A stretch of DNA of 64,000 bases from the NCBI GenBank assembly GCA_018365995.1, contig JAGZIY010000013.1, positions 1 through 64,000 on the forward strand, written 5' to 3'. A program made the translations under genes and the position numbers. Below the pieces are notes generated by a model, which saw only the letters and a program-made list of their open reading frames with translations, was not told the origin of the DNA and did not search any database. Below are positions 1 to 8,945 of this stretch, in pieces. This DNA comes from Butyricicoccus pullicaecorum. Lineage in GTDB: Bacteria > Bacillota > Clostridia > Oscillospirales > Butyricicoccaceae. The stretch's first letter is position 1; every line of letters starts with the position of its first letter.

Positions 1-1599
1 ATTCTCTGCGTCTACTACCGTTGCTGTTGCTGTGACTACTTCGCACTTCTCTCCCTTGTCATACGTCGTCTTGTACGTTACCTCGAGAATGTCGCCTTCC
101 TTCACGTCTTCCGGAGCTACAAACTTAACCTTGTAGTCCTTCTCATCGTTCAGGTCGTCGAGCTTCCAGGTCTGAGTCTCAGCGCCGGTCTGAGTCTCCT
201 CATCGCCGTCCTTTGTGCTGGACTTCATGGAAGTAACAGTCAGACGCTTGGAGTTTGCAGACTCTACCTTGAAGTAGTTAGCCTCGTCAACAACGATCCA
301 GTCGATGTTGCCATCGGAATCCCAGTCCATCAGCTTGTACTGAGCACCATCACGGATGTTCAGAGCTGTCTCTACGTCCTTATCCTTAGCCACTTCCTGA
401 CCGTTGTACTTTGTGCTGGACAGGTAAGTAGTCAGAGTGGTCTCAGTGGTGTTCTTTGCAACAACCTTCTTTGCATTGTCTGCTACGGAGTCCAGATCCA
501 GAGTGCTCTCGCCCAACTCGATTGCGCCGTTGTCAGACTTGGAGTCAGCCTTAGATGCATCGTAGTCATACTTGGTCTGACCCTTTACGGTCTTGATTGC
601 CTTGATGTTCCACTCGTCGGAGTAAACGAACTTGCCTTCGCCCTTCTCCCAAGTCGGTGTGCCGTGCTTGCCTTCGCCCCACAGCTCTACCTGATAGCCC
701 TTGAGTGCATCAGCGTCGCCCTCGTACTTGAAGGAGTACGGAACATACTTTGTGCCGTTAACAGCCTTTACGTCGGACTCGTAGATATCAGTGGTATCGT
801 CGTCGATTGGGTAAGCCAGCAGGCGGCCTTCCTCTTCCTTGTCAGCGCCAACGATAACCCATGTATGGGACTTGCAGTTTGTCAGAGTAACTTCGTCGTC
901 ATCCTTGCCGCTGAAGGTACCCAGTGCTGCACGGTCCAGACCCCAAACAGACTCAGCCAGAGTCGGGTACTTCTCAACAGAAGTGCCATGGGTGGTGTTG
1001 ATCATCTTTGCACCCTTTGCATAGTCAACAAACAGTGCGTTGTAGATAACCTGAGCGTCCTCACCGCGCAGAGCGTCGGTGTTTGCCATCATTTCAGTGT
1101 CCTGACGCAGACCGATTGCATTTGCAACAGTCATGTAGGAGAACGGATAACCCTGCTTTACGTCCGGAGTCTCATAGCCCAGTGCACGAACCATCATGGT
1201 CAGGAATTCCTGGTCATTGATTGCACGGTTCGGCTCGAACTTGCCGTTACCAACACCAACAGTAATGCCGTTTGCAACACAGTAGCCGATAGCGGAATCC
1301 TGCCAAGAGCCCTTTACAACGTCAGTAAAGTTCTGTGCGCCGCCGAAGTTGGATACGTTCGGGTCGCCAGTCAGCAGACGAGCGATCAGAGCACAAGCCT
1401 CTGCACGAGTGATTGTTTCTTCTGGGTGATACTTGCCGTCGGTCTTACCCTGGATAATGCCAAGGTCGGACAGCATGGTAATAGCCTCAGAGAACTCGGA
1501 GCCCGGCTGGACATCCTCGTAAACCTTTGCGCTTGCGAACATGGTGAATGTGCAAGCGAAAGCCAGTACCATAGCAAGAACCTTCTTCAGATTCTTCAT
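1..1599 (-). CDS. S-layer homology (SLH) domain surface protein, 3' end cut off by the window
   Basis: Reading is open for 533 codons from an ATG at 1599 to the window edge with no stop, so the C-terminus is missing. Residues 1-24 form a signal peptide (basic start, hydrophobic core, ending MFASA). Two SLH domains follow at about 28-78 (with the TRAEA motif) and 90-142. They would anchor the protein to secondary cell wall polymer. The rest is polar, rich in Lys, Asp and Thr, and resembles the exposed part of S-layer proteins. GGAGG precedes the start and a strong promoter lies upstream. The function of the exposed part is not recognisable. It may be a main S-layer protein, judged only from its promoter and composition. 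Confidence 0.9.
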   Translation of the reverse strand, partial: MKNLKKVLAMVLAFACTFTMFASAKVYEDVQPGSEFSEAITMLSDLGIIQGKTDGKYHPEETITRAEACALIARLLTGDPNVSNFGGAQNFTDVVKGSWQDSAIGYCVANGITVGVGNGKFEPNRAINDQEFLTMMVRALGYETPDVKQGYPFSYMTVANAIGLRQDTEMMANTDALRGEDAQVIYNALFVDYAKGAKMINTTHGTSVEKYPTLAESVWGLDRAALGTFSGKDDDEVTLTNCKSHTWVIVGADKEEEGRLLAYPIDDDTTDIYESDVKAVNGTKYVPYSFKYEGDADALKGYQVELWGEGKHGTPTWEKGEGKFVYSDEWNIKAIKTVKGQTKYDYDASKADSKSDNGAIELGESTLDLDSVADNAKKVVAKNTTETTLTTYLSSTKYNGQEVAKDKDVETALNIRDGAQYKLMDWDSDGNIDWIVVDEANYFKVESANSKRLTVTSMKSSTKDGDEETQTGAETQTWKLDDLNDEKDYKVKFVAPEDVKEGDILEVTYKTTYDKGEKCEVVTATATVVDAEN

Positions 1600-1655
1600 A
1601 GGAATATTTCCTCCTTTTATTTTCGCGGGGGATCCCCCACCTTGTGTATGGATTT

Positions 1656-1684
1656 ATCATAACAGCCATGAAATACAAAGTCAA
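1656..1684 (-). promoter_or_regulatory. Sigma-A promoter of the SLH gene
   Basis: On the minus strand TTGACT (1684-1679) and TATGAT (1661-1656) are 17 bases apart, close to consensus. The leader of about 55 bases contains the 12-base palindrome GGGGGATCCCCC (1627-1638) and then a GGAGG ribosome site. Confidence 0.75.
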
Positions 1685-1745
1685 TGTGACCCATAGACAC
1701 GTAACATAAGTGTAATATTACACCCGCTTTTCATGACAACAAAGA

Positions 1746-1778
1746 GTAAAAATACGCCCTGTGATTACACAGGGCGTA
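1746..1778 (-). terminator. Rho-independent terminator of the WG/SLH gene
   Basis: A perfect 11-bp stem (1753-1763 with 1768-1778) has a 4-base loop, and on the minus strand it is followed by a run of T. It lies 20 bases beyond the stop of the gene ending at 1798. Confidence 0.85.
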
Positions 1779-1797
1779 CAAAATGCACAAATTTATA

Positions 1798-4083
1798 TTA
1801 TTTTTTGACAATTGACAGCAATATTTTGGCAAACTCAGCGCGTGTAAACGCATCTGCGGGACGCAAGCCATCTTCATCTCCCTGCAACAAATGCGCACGT
1901 ACACAAATCGCAGCCGCGCGGCGGCGATTTTCGGGGATTTGCTCAAAATCGGGGAAGCGGCTCAGATGCTGCACAACCTCCTGTGTATCCATATCCCCAC
2001 CGTCCCGTTTTTGATAGGCGAGCACATTGGCAAACAGCTGCATCGCATCTGCACGTGTCATAACGGCTTCGGGGTCGAACCAATAGGTATCAAACCCCTC
2101 AAGCAGTCCCGCCTCATAGATGGCGCCGACCTCTCCGGCGTACCATTTGCTCTCATCGATTGCTGGCATCGTACCTTCGGGCAGTTCCAGCCCGCGCGCA
2201 ATTGCAGCAGCCGCCTCACAGGTACGAATAAAGACATCCGGACGGAAACCGCGTTCATCTCCGGTCATCAAGCCACGCCTTGCAACCTCTGCCACATAGG
2301 GAAATGCCCAGTGCTTATACGGTACATCGGCATAAACGACGCCGGCAAATCCCGTCAGCGCACGGTAACACGCCCCGTCAAAGTTGATTGCCTCCGCCAT
2401 CTGGTCAAAGGTCAGGTGCAGGCTTTCCGCATAGGGCTGCGCGGTACCGGCTGTTGTATGAGAACGGAAAAATGTCACACCGTCCTGATCCATACGCGGC
2501 GAGCCATAAAACGGAATGGTCTGCGGGAGAAGCTTTGCCGTGACCTCAAGCATCTTGTCATTGAACAGGTCATGTTCTGCCGTATACCGCGTTCCTGTCA
2601 CAAGGTCAACACCAATCGAGCTGTTCCAGCCGGCAACCGCCTGTCCGGCATCGCTTATGCCGCTTGCCCACACCACCAATACCTGATTTTCAACCGAAAA
2701 TCCATAGGTTGCACGAAGTGCCGTGCGACTTGTCTCCCCGCTCGGCCCTGCGGTGAAAAATTCACGCAGTGTATTATTGATGCGTGTCTGCACGTCCTTA
2801 TCCTTCATGCCGGACAGCATAGGATATTCAATGTACCAGCCGTATTCTGTACCGTCCTCATTCATGCCCAGATACTTTTCATAAACCTCGGTTGTAACCT
2901 TGATGCCACCCTCCAACTCATATTCGCGGACATTTTCATACAGCACCCGTCCATTATATATATTGATATACTGCGTTTTTCCGTCCCGCTGCACACAGGC
3001 AACCGTAGATGCCACGATTTGCGGATTTTCAATACCGGATACCCTTTTCTTCAGGGTGCCGGACGCATTGAAAAAGATGATATCCCCCTCCATCGTGCCA
3101 TGCCACGAAATGCCGTATCGGAAGCTTTCAAAACCGCCTGCATAGGTCTCCGTGCGGTAGACAACATTTCCGTCCTCATTGATAACGGACGCACCCGTAT
3201 CAATACCGCGCACCACATACAGCCCATTTCCTAGGTAGTTCATATAAGGATAGGTCGGCGCGAGCACCTCTGTTCCTGATGTATCCATCAGTCCCCAGTT
3301 GGTTCCCACCCGTATCATGGCACGAGAGCCCGTAAAGGGCTTGATTTCCTCATAGGAATAGCTTGCCAGAAAACGTTTTTCTTTCACCGAATACAGCGCA
3401 TACTGTTGTGCACGATTGCGCAGAATGATTACACCATCTCCATAGATTTCCAAAGCCGCCAAATCTGTGCTGGGCGGCAGCGTCGCGACCTCTCTGCCGT
3501 CCGTTCCGATTAAATGGTAGTTGTTTTGCAGATCACGCACCAACGCCTGCCCGCCAGCAAACTGACCCGCTTCCAAATATACTGGCGCAATTACTGAGGC
3601 ACCTTCCAAATCGACGTAGCCATAACGGGTCTGTGACCCCTCACCTGTCCGCACGCATACACGCCCGTCCATTGGGAACCCGACCGCACCAACATATTCT
3701 CCGATCCGATTACCGTTTGCCTGAAAATATACCGTTCTGTCTGCATAACGAAATGCAGCAACACCGTTTTCATACTCTACTGACTGCGGCGCACGCTGCC
3801 AACCGGTCAAATTCTTGCCATCCGCGTCAATCAGCGCTGCCTCTCCCGAATCGTTATATACTGCCGCAACACCTGAAATATCAAATGGCTCTGCTGCACT
3901 GTATGTGCAGTCAATTACAATTTTTCCATTTTCATTCATATATCCCCAGTGCTCCACGCCGTCCATGCCCGTTTTTGGCACAGCAAACAAAGAGCCTGCT
4001 GGTACTGCCGCAAGCGCTGCCGATGTACATAAGACAAAAAACGCACAGATACACACCGCCGTACGTCCCAGCCTGCGAAACAT
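1798..4083 (-). CDS. WG-repeat, DUF3298-like and SLH domain surface protein
   Basis: A secreted protein of 761 residues. The first 25 residues are a signal peptide. About 30-380 consist of repeated units with G-x-W-G or GYVD-type signatures, as in WG (KWG) repeats. About 410-560 resemble the DUF3298/RsiV-like domain. About 590-761 hold three SLH units for cell wall binding. The ATG at 4083 is chosen because GGAGG ends nine bases before it; a GTG at 4092 overlaps that ribosome site. It is transcribed alone, between its own promoter and terminator. With the neighbouring SLH gene it forms a surface pair. Its ligand is unknown; WG repeats are usually taken as interaction modules. Confidence 0.85.
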   Translation of the reverse strand: MFRRLGRTAVCICAFFVLCTSAALAAVPAGSLFAVPKTGMDGVEHWGYMNENGKIVIDCTYSAAEPFDISGVAAVYNDSGEAALIDADGKNLTGWQRAPQSVEYENGVAAFRYADRTVYFQANGNRIGEYVGAVGFPMDGRVCVRTGEGSQTRYGYVDLEGASVIAPVYLEAGQFAGGQALVRDLQNNYHLIGTDGREVATLPPSTDLAALEIYGDGVIILRNRAQQYALYSVKEKRFLASYSYEEIKPFTGSRAMIRVGTNWGLMDTSGTEVLAPTYPYMNYLGNGLYVVRGIDTGASVINEDGNVVYRTETYAGGFESFRYGISWHGTMEGDIIFFNASGTLKKRVSGIENPQIVASTVACVQRDGKTQYINIYNGRVLYENVREYELEGGIKVTTEVYEKYLGMNEDGTEYGWYIEYPMLSGMKDKDVQTRINNTLREFFTAGPSGETSRTALRATYGFSVENQVLVVWASGISDAGQAVAGWNSSIGVDLVTGTRYTAEHDLFNDKMLEVTAKLLPQTIPFYGSPRMDQDGVTFFRSHTTAGTAQPYAESLHLTFDQMAEAINFDGACYRALTGFAGVVYADVPYKHWAFPYVAEVARRGLMTGDERGFRPDVFIRTCEAAAAIARGLELPEGTMPAIDESKWYAGEVGAIYEAGLLEGFDTYWFDPEAVMTRADAMQLFANVLAYQKRDGGDMDTQEVVQHLSRFPDFEQIPENRRRAAAICVRAHLLQGDEDGLRPADAFTRAEFAKILLSIVKK

Positions 4084-4120
4084 AATACACACCTCCGGTT
4101 TCGGTCAAATCTTTTCTTTT

Positions 4121-4150
4121 AGTATACCCTGCCCCCCCGCCTTCATACAA
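4121..4150 (-). promoter_or_regulatory. Promoter of the WG/SLH gene
   Basis: Minus strand TTGTAT (4150-4145) and TATACT (4126-4121) are separated by 18 bases that include a run of seven G. The spacing is one base over the optimum. Confidence 0.55.
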
Positions 4151-4267
4151 GACGAACTGGAAAGATGAAACAAAACTGTAAAGTGATTTCCAGTCAAATT
4201 TTCCAGTTTTATCCACCTCTCTTACAGTTTTGCAATGGAAAAGCCACTTTGCAGTCTGCCCGAATAT

Positions 4268-4298
4268 ATAAAGGAAGCGTCCCGCTCGTGCAGGACGC
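4268..4298 (-). terminator. Possible weak terminator after nadE
   Basis: GCGTCC and GGACGC arms (4077+200 region: 4277-4282 and 4293-4298) with a 10-base loop are followed on the minus strand by TTCCTTTATAT. The stem is short and the T run is broken. The gap 4151-4474 otherwise holds only hairpins and no gene that I can support. Confidence 0.4.
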
Positions 4299-4410
4299 CC
4301 ACAGATTACAGACAAAGTACCCCGCGCCCATGGCGCGTATAAAATAAGAAGTCTCGACATGCGCGTGACTTTTTACACAGCAAAATGAATCTCTCATTTG
4401 TGCGCGATTT

Positions 4411-4458
4411 CGGTCATTCCTCGTTCGAAGCGCTTGCGCGGCGGACGAGGAATGACCG
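4411..4458. repeat. Long inverted repeat downstream of nadE
   Basis: Two 14-base arms (4411-4424 and 4445-4458) are exact reverse complements around a 20-base centre. On the plus strand a GTTTTT tract follows two bases later. It sits 17 bases beyond the nadE stop. It may be part of the nadE mRNA end structure or the trace of a small mobile hairpin element. Confidence 0.6.
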
Positions 4459-4474
4459 CAGTTTTTCGACGACC

Positions 4475-6388
4475 TCATGCATCTAAACTTTCCGCTTCCC
4501 GCAGCCATACCTCACTGACTGCATCGGAAGGCATACGCCAATCCCCGCGGGGAGACAGCGCGACCGAACCAATCTTTGGACCGTCTGGCAGACAGGAGCG
4601 CTTGAACTGCTGCTGGAAAAATCGCTTAATAAAAGTAAGCAGCCATTTTTTGATAACCGCTTTATCATAAAGCCCCTCAAAAGCGCGCACCGCAATGCGG
4701 TACACCTTGCGCGGCGGATACCCAAACCGCAGCATATAATACAGGAAAAAATCATGCAGCTCATACGGCCCAACCAGTTCTTCTGTCTTTTGGCTTATTT
4801 TTCCATCTTTTGGCGGCAAAAGTTCGGGAGAAACCGGTGTACCCAGCACATCGAGCAGGATTGTACGCAGTCCCTCCGGCGCATGCTCCGCCTCGAACGC
4901 TGTCAGATACCGTACCAATGTCTTGGGTACGGAAGCGTTAACCCCATACATGGACATATGATCGCCGTTATAAGTCGCCCAGCCCAATGCAAGTTCCGAC
5001 AAATCGCCAGTTCCAATGACAAGCCCATCAAGCTGATTTGCAATATCCATCAGCAAGTAGGTGCGCTGCCGCGCCTGCGCATTTTCAAATGTGACATCCA
5101 GCTTATCTGGATCATGCCCAATGTCGGAAAAATGCTGTTCCACTGCTGCCTTGATATCAATGCAGCGCAGGCTGGTTCCATACGCCAGTGCAAGCTGCTC
5201 GGCATTGGATTTTGTGCGCCGTGTTGTGCCAAAGCATGGCATGGTAACTGTATGGATACGGGAACGCTCCCAGCCCAATAAATCAAAAGCATGGACGGTT
5301 ACAATGAGCGCCAACGTAGAGTCCAGACCGCCTGAAAGCCCAATGACTGCCGTCTTTGCGCGGGTATGGCGCAGACGTGACGCAAGCCCAGCCGCCTGTA
5401 TCTGCAAGATTTCCTCACAGCGCTCTGCAAGTTCTGCCTTGTCTGACGGGACAAATGGCAGCTGCACAAAGCTGCGTGTCAGGCTTACCTCGTACAATGG
5501 CAGATCGAACCAAATATCCGTCATCTGACTTTGTGTCTGCCCAAAGGTATTCATGCGGCGGCGCTCATAGGACAAGCGCCCCAAATCCAGTTCGCTGCAA
5601 ATCAGTCCGGTGGTAAAGCGTTCTGATTCGCACAGCACCGTACCATTTTCACAAATGAGATTATGACCGGCAAACACAAGATCCTGTGTGGACTCTCCCA
5701 TGCCTGCATCTGCATACAGATAGCCGCATGCCAAGCGTCCGGACTGTCCGGCTACGATCCGGCGGCGATAGGCTGCCTTGCCCACAAGTTCGGATGACGC
5801 CGACAGATTGACGATCACCGTTGCGCCCGCCTGTGCCAAGCGAACAGAGGGCGGCTGTGGAACCCATAAATCTTCACAGATTTCACAGCCCAATACCAAC
5901 TCCGGCATCGTGCGGCAGCGAAATAGCAAATCTGTGCCCATTGGAACTTCCTGATGGCACAGCTGTATCATGCGCGTTTTCATGCCTGCACCAGAGGCAA
6001 AGTGGCGCATCTCATAAAACTCGCTATAATTCGGAACATTTTGCTTGGGTATCACACCAAGGATCTTTCCCTTATAACAGATGACTGCACAATTATATAG
6101 GGCATTGTCCAGCCGCACCGGCAAACCTACCGCAAACACCAATGCAAACCGTGCACTGCACTGTAAAATACGTGCAAGCCCTTCTTCTGCGGCATCCAGA
6201 AGCGCTTCCTGCAAGAATAGATCCCCACAGGTATATCCCGTCAGTACAAGCTCCGGAAATACACATAGAGAAATCCCCTGTTCGGCCGCAGCCGCAATCA
6301 GTTCTTCCACACGGGCTGTATTATAGGCACAGTCTGCAACCCGAATCCGCGGCGTCGCAGCGGCAACCTTCAAAAATCCTTCTTTCAT
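4475..6388 (-). CDS. nadE: Glutamine-dependent NAD+ synthetase
   Basis: This two-domain enzyme makes NAD+ from nicotinate adenine dinucleotide, ATP and glutamine, the last step of NAD synthesis. The N-terminal nitrilase domain (about 1-270) has the catalytic triad: Glu46 in FPELVLTGY, Lys115 in VIPKQNVP and Cys171 in EICEDLW. It releases ammonia from glutamine. The C-terminal synthetase domain has the PP-loop SGGLDST at about 350. The 637-residue length fits the long, glutamine-using form rather than the short ammonia-using form. It stands alone; GGAGG lies 12 bases before the ATG, a rather long spacing. Confidence 0.95.
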   Translation of the reverse strand: MKEGFLKVAAATPRIRVADCAYNTARVEELIAAAAEQGISLCVFPELVLTGYTCGDLFLQEALLDAAEEGLARILQCSARFALVFAVGLPVRLDNALYNCAVICYKGKILGVIPKQNVPNYSEFYEMRHFASGAGMKTRMIQLCHQEVPMGTDLLFRCRTMPELVLGCEICEDLWVPQPPSVRLAQAGATVIVNLSASSELVGKAAYRRRIVAGQSGRLACGYLYADAGMGESTQDLVFAGHNLICENGTVLCESERFTTGLICSELDLGRLSYERRRMNTFGQTQSQMTDIWFDLPLYEVSLTRSFVQLPFVPSDKAELAERCEEILQIQAAGLASRLRHTRAKTAVIGLSGGLDSTLALIVTVHAFDLLGWERSRIHTVTMPCFGTTRRTKSNAEQLALAYGTSLRCIDIKAAVEQHFSDIGHDPDKLDVTFENAQARQRTYLLMDIANQLDGLVIGTGDLSELALGWATYNGDHMSMYGVNASVPKTLVRYLTAFEAEHAPEGLRTILLDVLGTPVSPELLPPKDGKISQKTEELVGPYELHDFFLYYMLRFGYPPRKVYRIAVRAFEGLYDKAVIKKWLLTFIKRFFQQQFKRSCLPDGPKIGSVALSPRGDWRMPSDAVSEVWLREAESLDA

Positions 6389-6439
6389 AATTCGTCAGTT
6401 CCTCCATTCCGGAAATACTTGTGATTTATTTGTGTTTGA

Positions 6440-6730
6440 CACTCCCTGTGCCGAAAGGCAAGGAGATTCTCGGTTCTGTGATGATTGCCTGCGTCTACGA
6501 GGTCTTACAGGGTCTCCCCGAGCGTATGGGTTCGGACGTGTCCCGCCCTACCGTGTATTAGGATTATGCCAGTCCTTCGTTCCAGATATTTTTAGCAATG
6601 TTGTGGTCACGGTCAAGCAAGATGGAAAAATCTATGCCCGCACTGACAGGTCTTTGTTCCATCCCACTGCGTACCGCAGCAGGAGCAAAGCTGACCAGAG
6701 GGATAGAAACAGTGGATTTTAACCAAATTT
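6440..6730 (-). pseudogene. Relic of an IS200/IS605-type tnpB (3' part)
   Basis: Two minus-strand frames together give the end of a TnpB protein. From about 6730 one frame reads VKIHCFYPSGQLCSCCG, then KTCQCG, the zinc-ribbon region, and soon stops. A second frame then reads DRDHNIAKNIWNEGLA, the conserved DRD...N..NIL.EG end, and stops at 6564. A frameshift near 6640 separates them. The RuvC part and tnpA are gone. Traces of the usual C-terminal tail may continue to about 6440. It is a dead fragment of an insertion sequence. The bases 6731-6825 show nothing recognisable. Confidence 0.7.
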
Positions 6731-6825
6731 CTATAAAAATATTACTACAAAACGAGGTATATAACAAGGGGGTACGCCGCTTATCCACAGGGCTAAAACA
6801 AGGGGCTTGCGCGGCGATTTTCTGG

Positions 6826-7311
6826 TCACTGCGTGGTATCATCCTCCAACAGACGTGCAAGTGCCTGTGTCAGGGCTTCCCTTGAGGTTGCTGTTTTATG
6901 CTGCTGAAAACACTTGACCTGACGAAAAATCGTCTCTGTATCAATAGCCTGCATGAGAGCAGCGGCACTCTCTTTGAGTCCTGTCAGTTCACTTTCAGTT
7001 AGCCGACCCAACATCTGCTCCAGATTGTGGTTGAGCGTCTGATATTGTTTGGTCAGTTCCCCAAGTTCCTGTCTTGCGGCTTCACTCATGGTGATGCGCG
7101 GCTGCTCCTGCTTTTTCTCCGGCACACGCTTTGCCGGCGTACTGTCCACTCCAAAAAAGTCTGCAATACGCTTTTTTGTTGCAGCAGATACCGAAATAAC
7201 CCCATTTTCCCATTGTGAAATCAGGCTGCGGGAAACTCCCGTTTTCTGGCTCAGCTGTTGTTGGGTCAATCCGGCTCGCTCACGCAGCCGCTTGAGTTCA
7301 TTGCCCTCCAC
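6826..7311 (-). CDS. XRE-family HTH transcriptional regulator
   Basis: A DNA-binding regulator of 161 residues. Residues 5-58 are a Cro/C1-type helix-turn-helix (LTQQQLSQKTGVSRSLISQW). A charged linker and a helical C-terminal half (about 75-155) follow, probably for dimerisation or signal input. It starts at GTG 7311, with GGAGG eight bases upstream. Its -35 box is covered by a palindrome, and two copies of a 16-base repeat lie further upstream, so it probably represses its own gene. No neighbouring target gene is evident; upstream lies the gene-poor AT-rich stretch. It may be left over from a mobile element. Confidence 0.85.
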   Translation of the reverse strand: MEGNELKRLRERAGLTQQQLSQKTGVSRSLISQWENGVISVSAATKKRIADFFGVDSTPAKRVPEKKQEQPRITMSEAARQELGELTKQYQTLNHNLEQMLGRLTESELTGLKESAAALMQAIDTETIFRQVKCFQQHKTATSREALTQALARLLEDDTTQ

Positions 7312-7347
7312 GCTCTGTTCCTCCTTTGTTCTGCTTTGTTCTTTTCT

Positions 7348-7376
7348 ATCTTACCTTGTTTGACATTATTTGTCAA
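7348..7376 (-). promoter_or_regulatory. Promoter of the XRE regulator
   Basis: On the minus strand a perfect TTGACA (7376-7371) and TAAGAT (7353-7348) are 17 bases apart. The -35 hexamer is one arm of a palindrome at 7360-7376. Confidence 0.75.
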
Positions 7377-7478
7377 TGTTCTGTTTTTGTTCAGTATGAT
7401 TGACATTCATGTTCGGCATGTTTTAAACATATATGAACATCATATTTATTGTTTTGACATTTATTGACATTCATGTTC
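7360..7478. promoter_or_regulatory. Operator-like repeat array upstream of the XRE gene
   Basis: The array has a palindrome TTGACA-5-TGTCAA at 7360-7376 and two exact copies of ATTGACATTCATGTTC at 7399-7414 and 7463-7478, 64 bases (about six helix turns) apart. Extra GAACAT and ATGTTC half-sites lie between them. Repressor binding sites for autoregulation fit best; this is inferred from layout only. Confidence 0.55.
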
Positions 7479-8945
7479 AAATTTCGTCAAATGTATTGTT
7501 TTTCCTATAAAAACACCAATCAGCACCATAAAACGCCTGACTTTAGACGTCATCCTCTTATTTTCGCAATGGCAGCAGAATTTCGCTTGTACCTGCCGCA
7601 ATCATTTGCATGAGATGAACACACACAAATCTCATGTTCTTCCCACCCTGCTTCTTTGTTCAAATGTGTACTATGCACCGCAGAATATTTGCTGCTCTCT
7701 GGCAGATATGTATTGCTTATCAGTTTTCTTTGCCAATCCGGTCGCTTAGTTCCGCCCTCATAAAACAGGGAACACTCAGCATTTCCGAAACGCCATGTGC
7801 CTGCTGATGCCTGTACTGTGTCTCCGTTCTTCCTCAGCTTAATTCCATACTGCTGTGTTTCAAGGCTTACTTACTCGCAATTGGTATAGGTTGCAGCGCT
7901 GTCCAGTATTGGCTCAGCCCTTCCCGTGAAACGAAACCCTCTGATATCCCAGCACCCACAGAATCTCCACGAGAGCCATGCTCCATCATTCGGACTGTGT
8001 CAGACTCAAAGTCACATACTTCATTTGCAGAAATTGCAGGTGCTTCGTCCCACATGAAAGCTATACCCAAACACCTTCAAAGTTCTATGATACTTTTCTT
8101 TTTTGCAATTTTATAAAAATATTCTTGCATTTATACATGTATATTACGGATAAATATTCTTTTCTCCTACATTCTCATTTCTTCCCTATTATTCGCTCCT
8201 CCTGATTCTTCTATCCTTGCTCATATCTGCCATCCTCACTTTTCCAAAAAATTCTATTTTTATCGAATCTATATATTTTAGAAAGATCTTGTTGACCAGT
8301 GGTATTTGCACTTCTTTTCTTCTTTCTGCTATTTTTCTATGAAATTTGCATATTTTCTTTTATATAAACGATTATTTAGAATTTTTCATTTCTAATTTGT
8401 GCAGTCACATACAGGATTTATTTGTATAAAAAAAACTATAATAAACCACTATTCTTCTCTTATAGGATACCTGTTTACCGCTTCTTATTTTTCTCATCTT
8501 TCGTCTTACATTTTCTCTTTTCAATTTTTCTCATCAAAAATCTTCTGAATATTTATGCTTTATTTTTTTACAAGATGAAATATATTTACTTAAAATATTG
8601 CATAATCGTATTTTTTCATATAAGTTTCTGTTTTTGAAACTTTTTACCAGCTTTCATTTTTTCACACTGATAGTATTCCAAATTTCTAATAATGTATTCT
8701 TTTTGAATATTCATATTTCGAACTTTTTCATGTTTTAAATTGCATTTTTTGCGAATATAGTCGTGAAATGTCGAAAATACACGAATATTTGTTGCAAGTT
8801 TTTGTAGACAATACCAAAAAAATAACGTATTATATTGGTATTCTAATAAACCAAGGAAGTTCTGCAAAAAGCCGGTCAGATGCACAAATGATGTCAGTGA
8901 ATTTTACCCCACAGCTCCAGTTTCTTAGAAATCTTTTTCGCCCTT
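7479..8945. other. Gene-poor stretch with decayed sequence
   Basis: No convincing gene lies here. Bases 7540-8060 have ordinary base composition. One minus-strand frame stays open for about 105 codons (7548-7868) but has no start codon, no ribosome site and no recognised family. A neighbouring frame reads into it from 7869-8070, as expected of decayed coding DNA. Bases 8080-8900 are extremely AT-rich, T-rich on the plus strand, with only short low-complexity frames. A transferred segment in decay is the most likely reading. Confidence 0.4.

Noticed and set aside
664..1662. Long plus-strand open frame of 332 codons
   Set aside because: It lies antisense to the SLH gene, which has signal peptide, SLH motifs, promoter and ribosome site. 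It is the mirror of biased codon use.
1891..3234. 447-codon plus-strand open frame
   Set aside because: Antisense to the WG/SLH gene; no ribosome site and no recognisable motif.
7548..7868. About 105 open codons on the minus strand without start
   Set aside because: Reads somewhat like protein but lacks a start and ribosome site, and frames on both sides break. Kept only as possible decayed coding DNA.
8616..8885. 89-codon minus-strand frame in the AT-rich stretch
   Set aside because: Composition is that of random AT-rich DNA, it has no ribosome site, and no family is recognisable.
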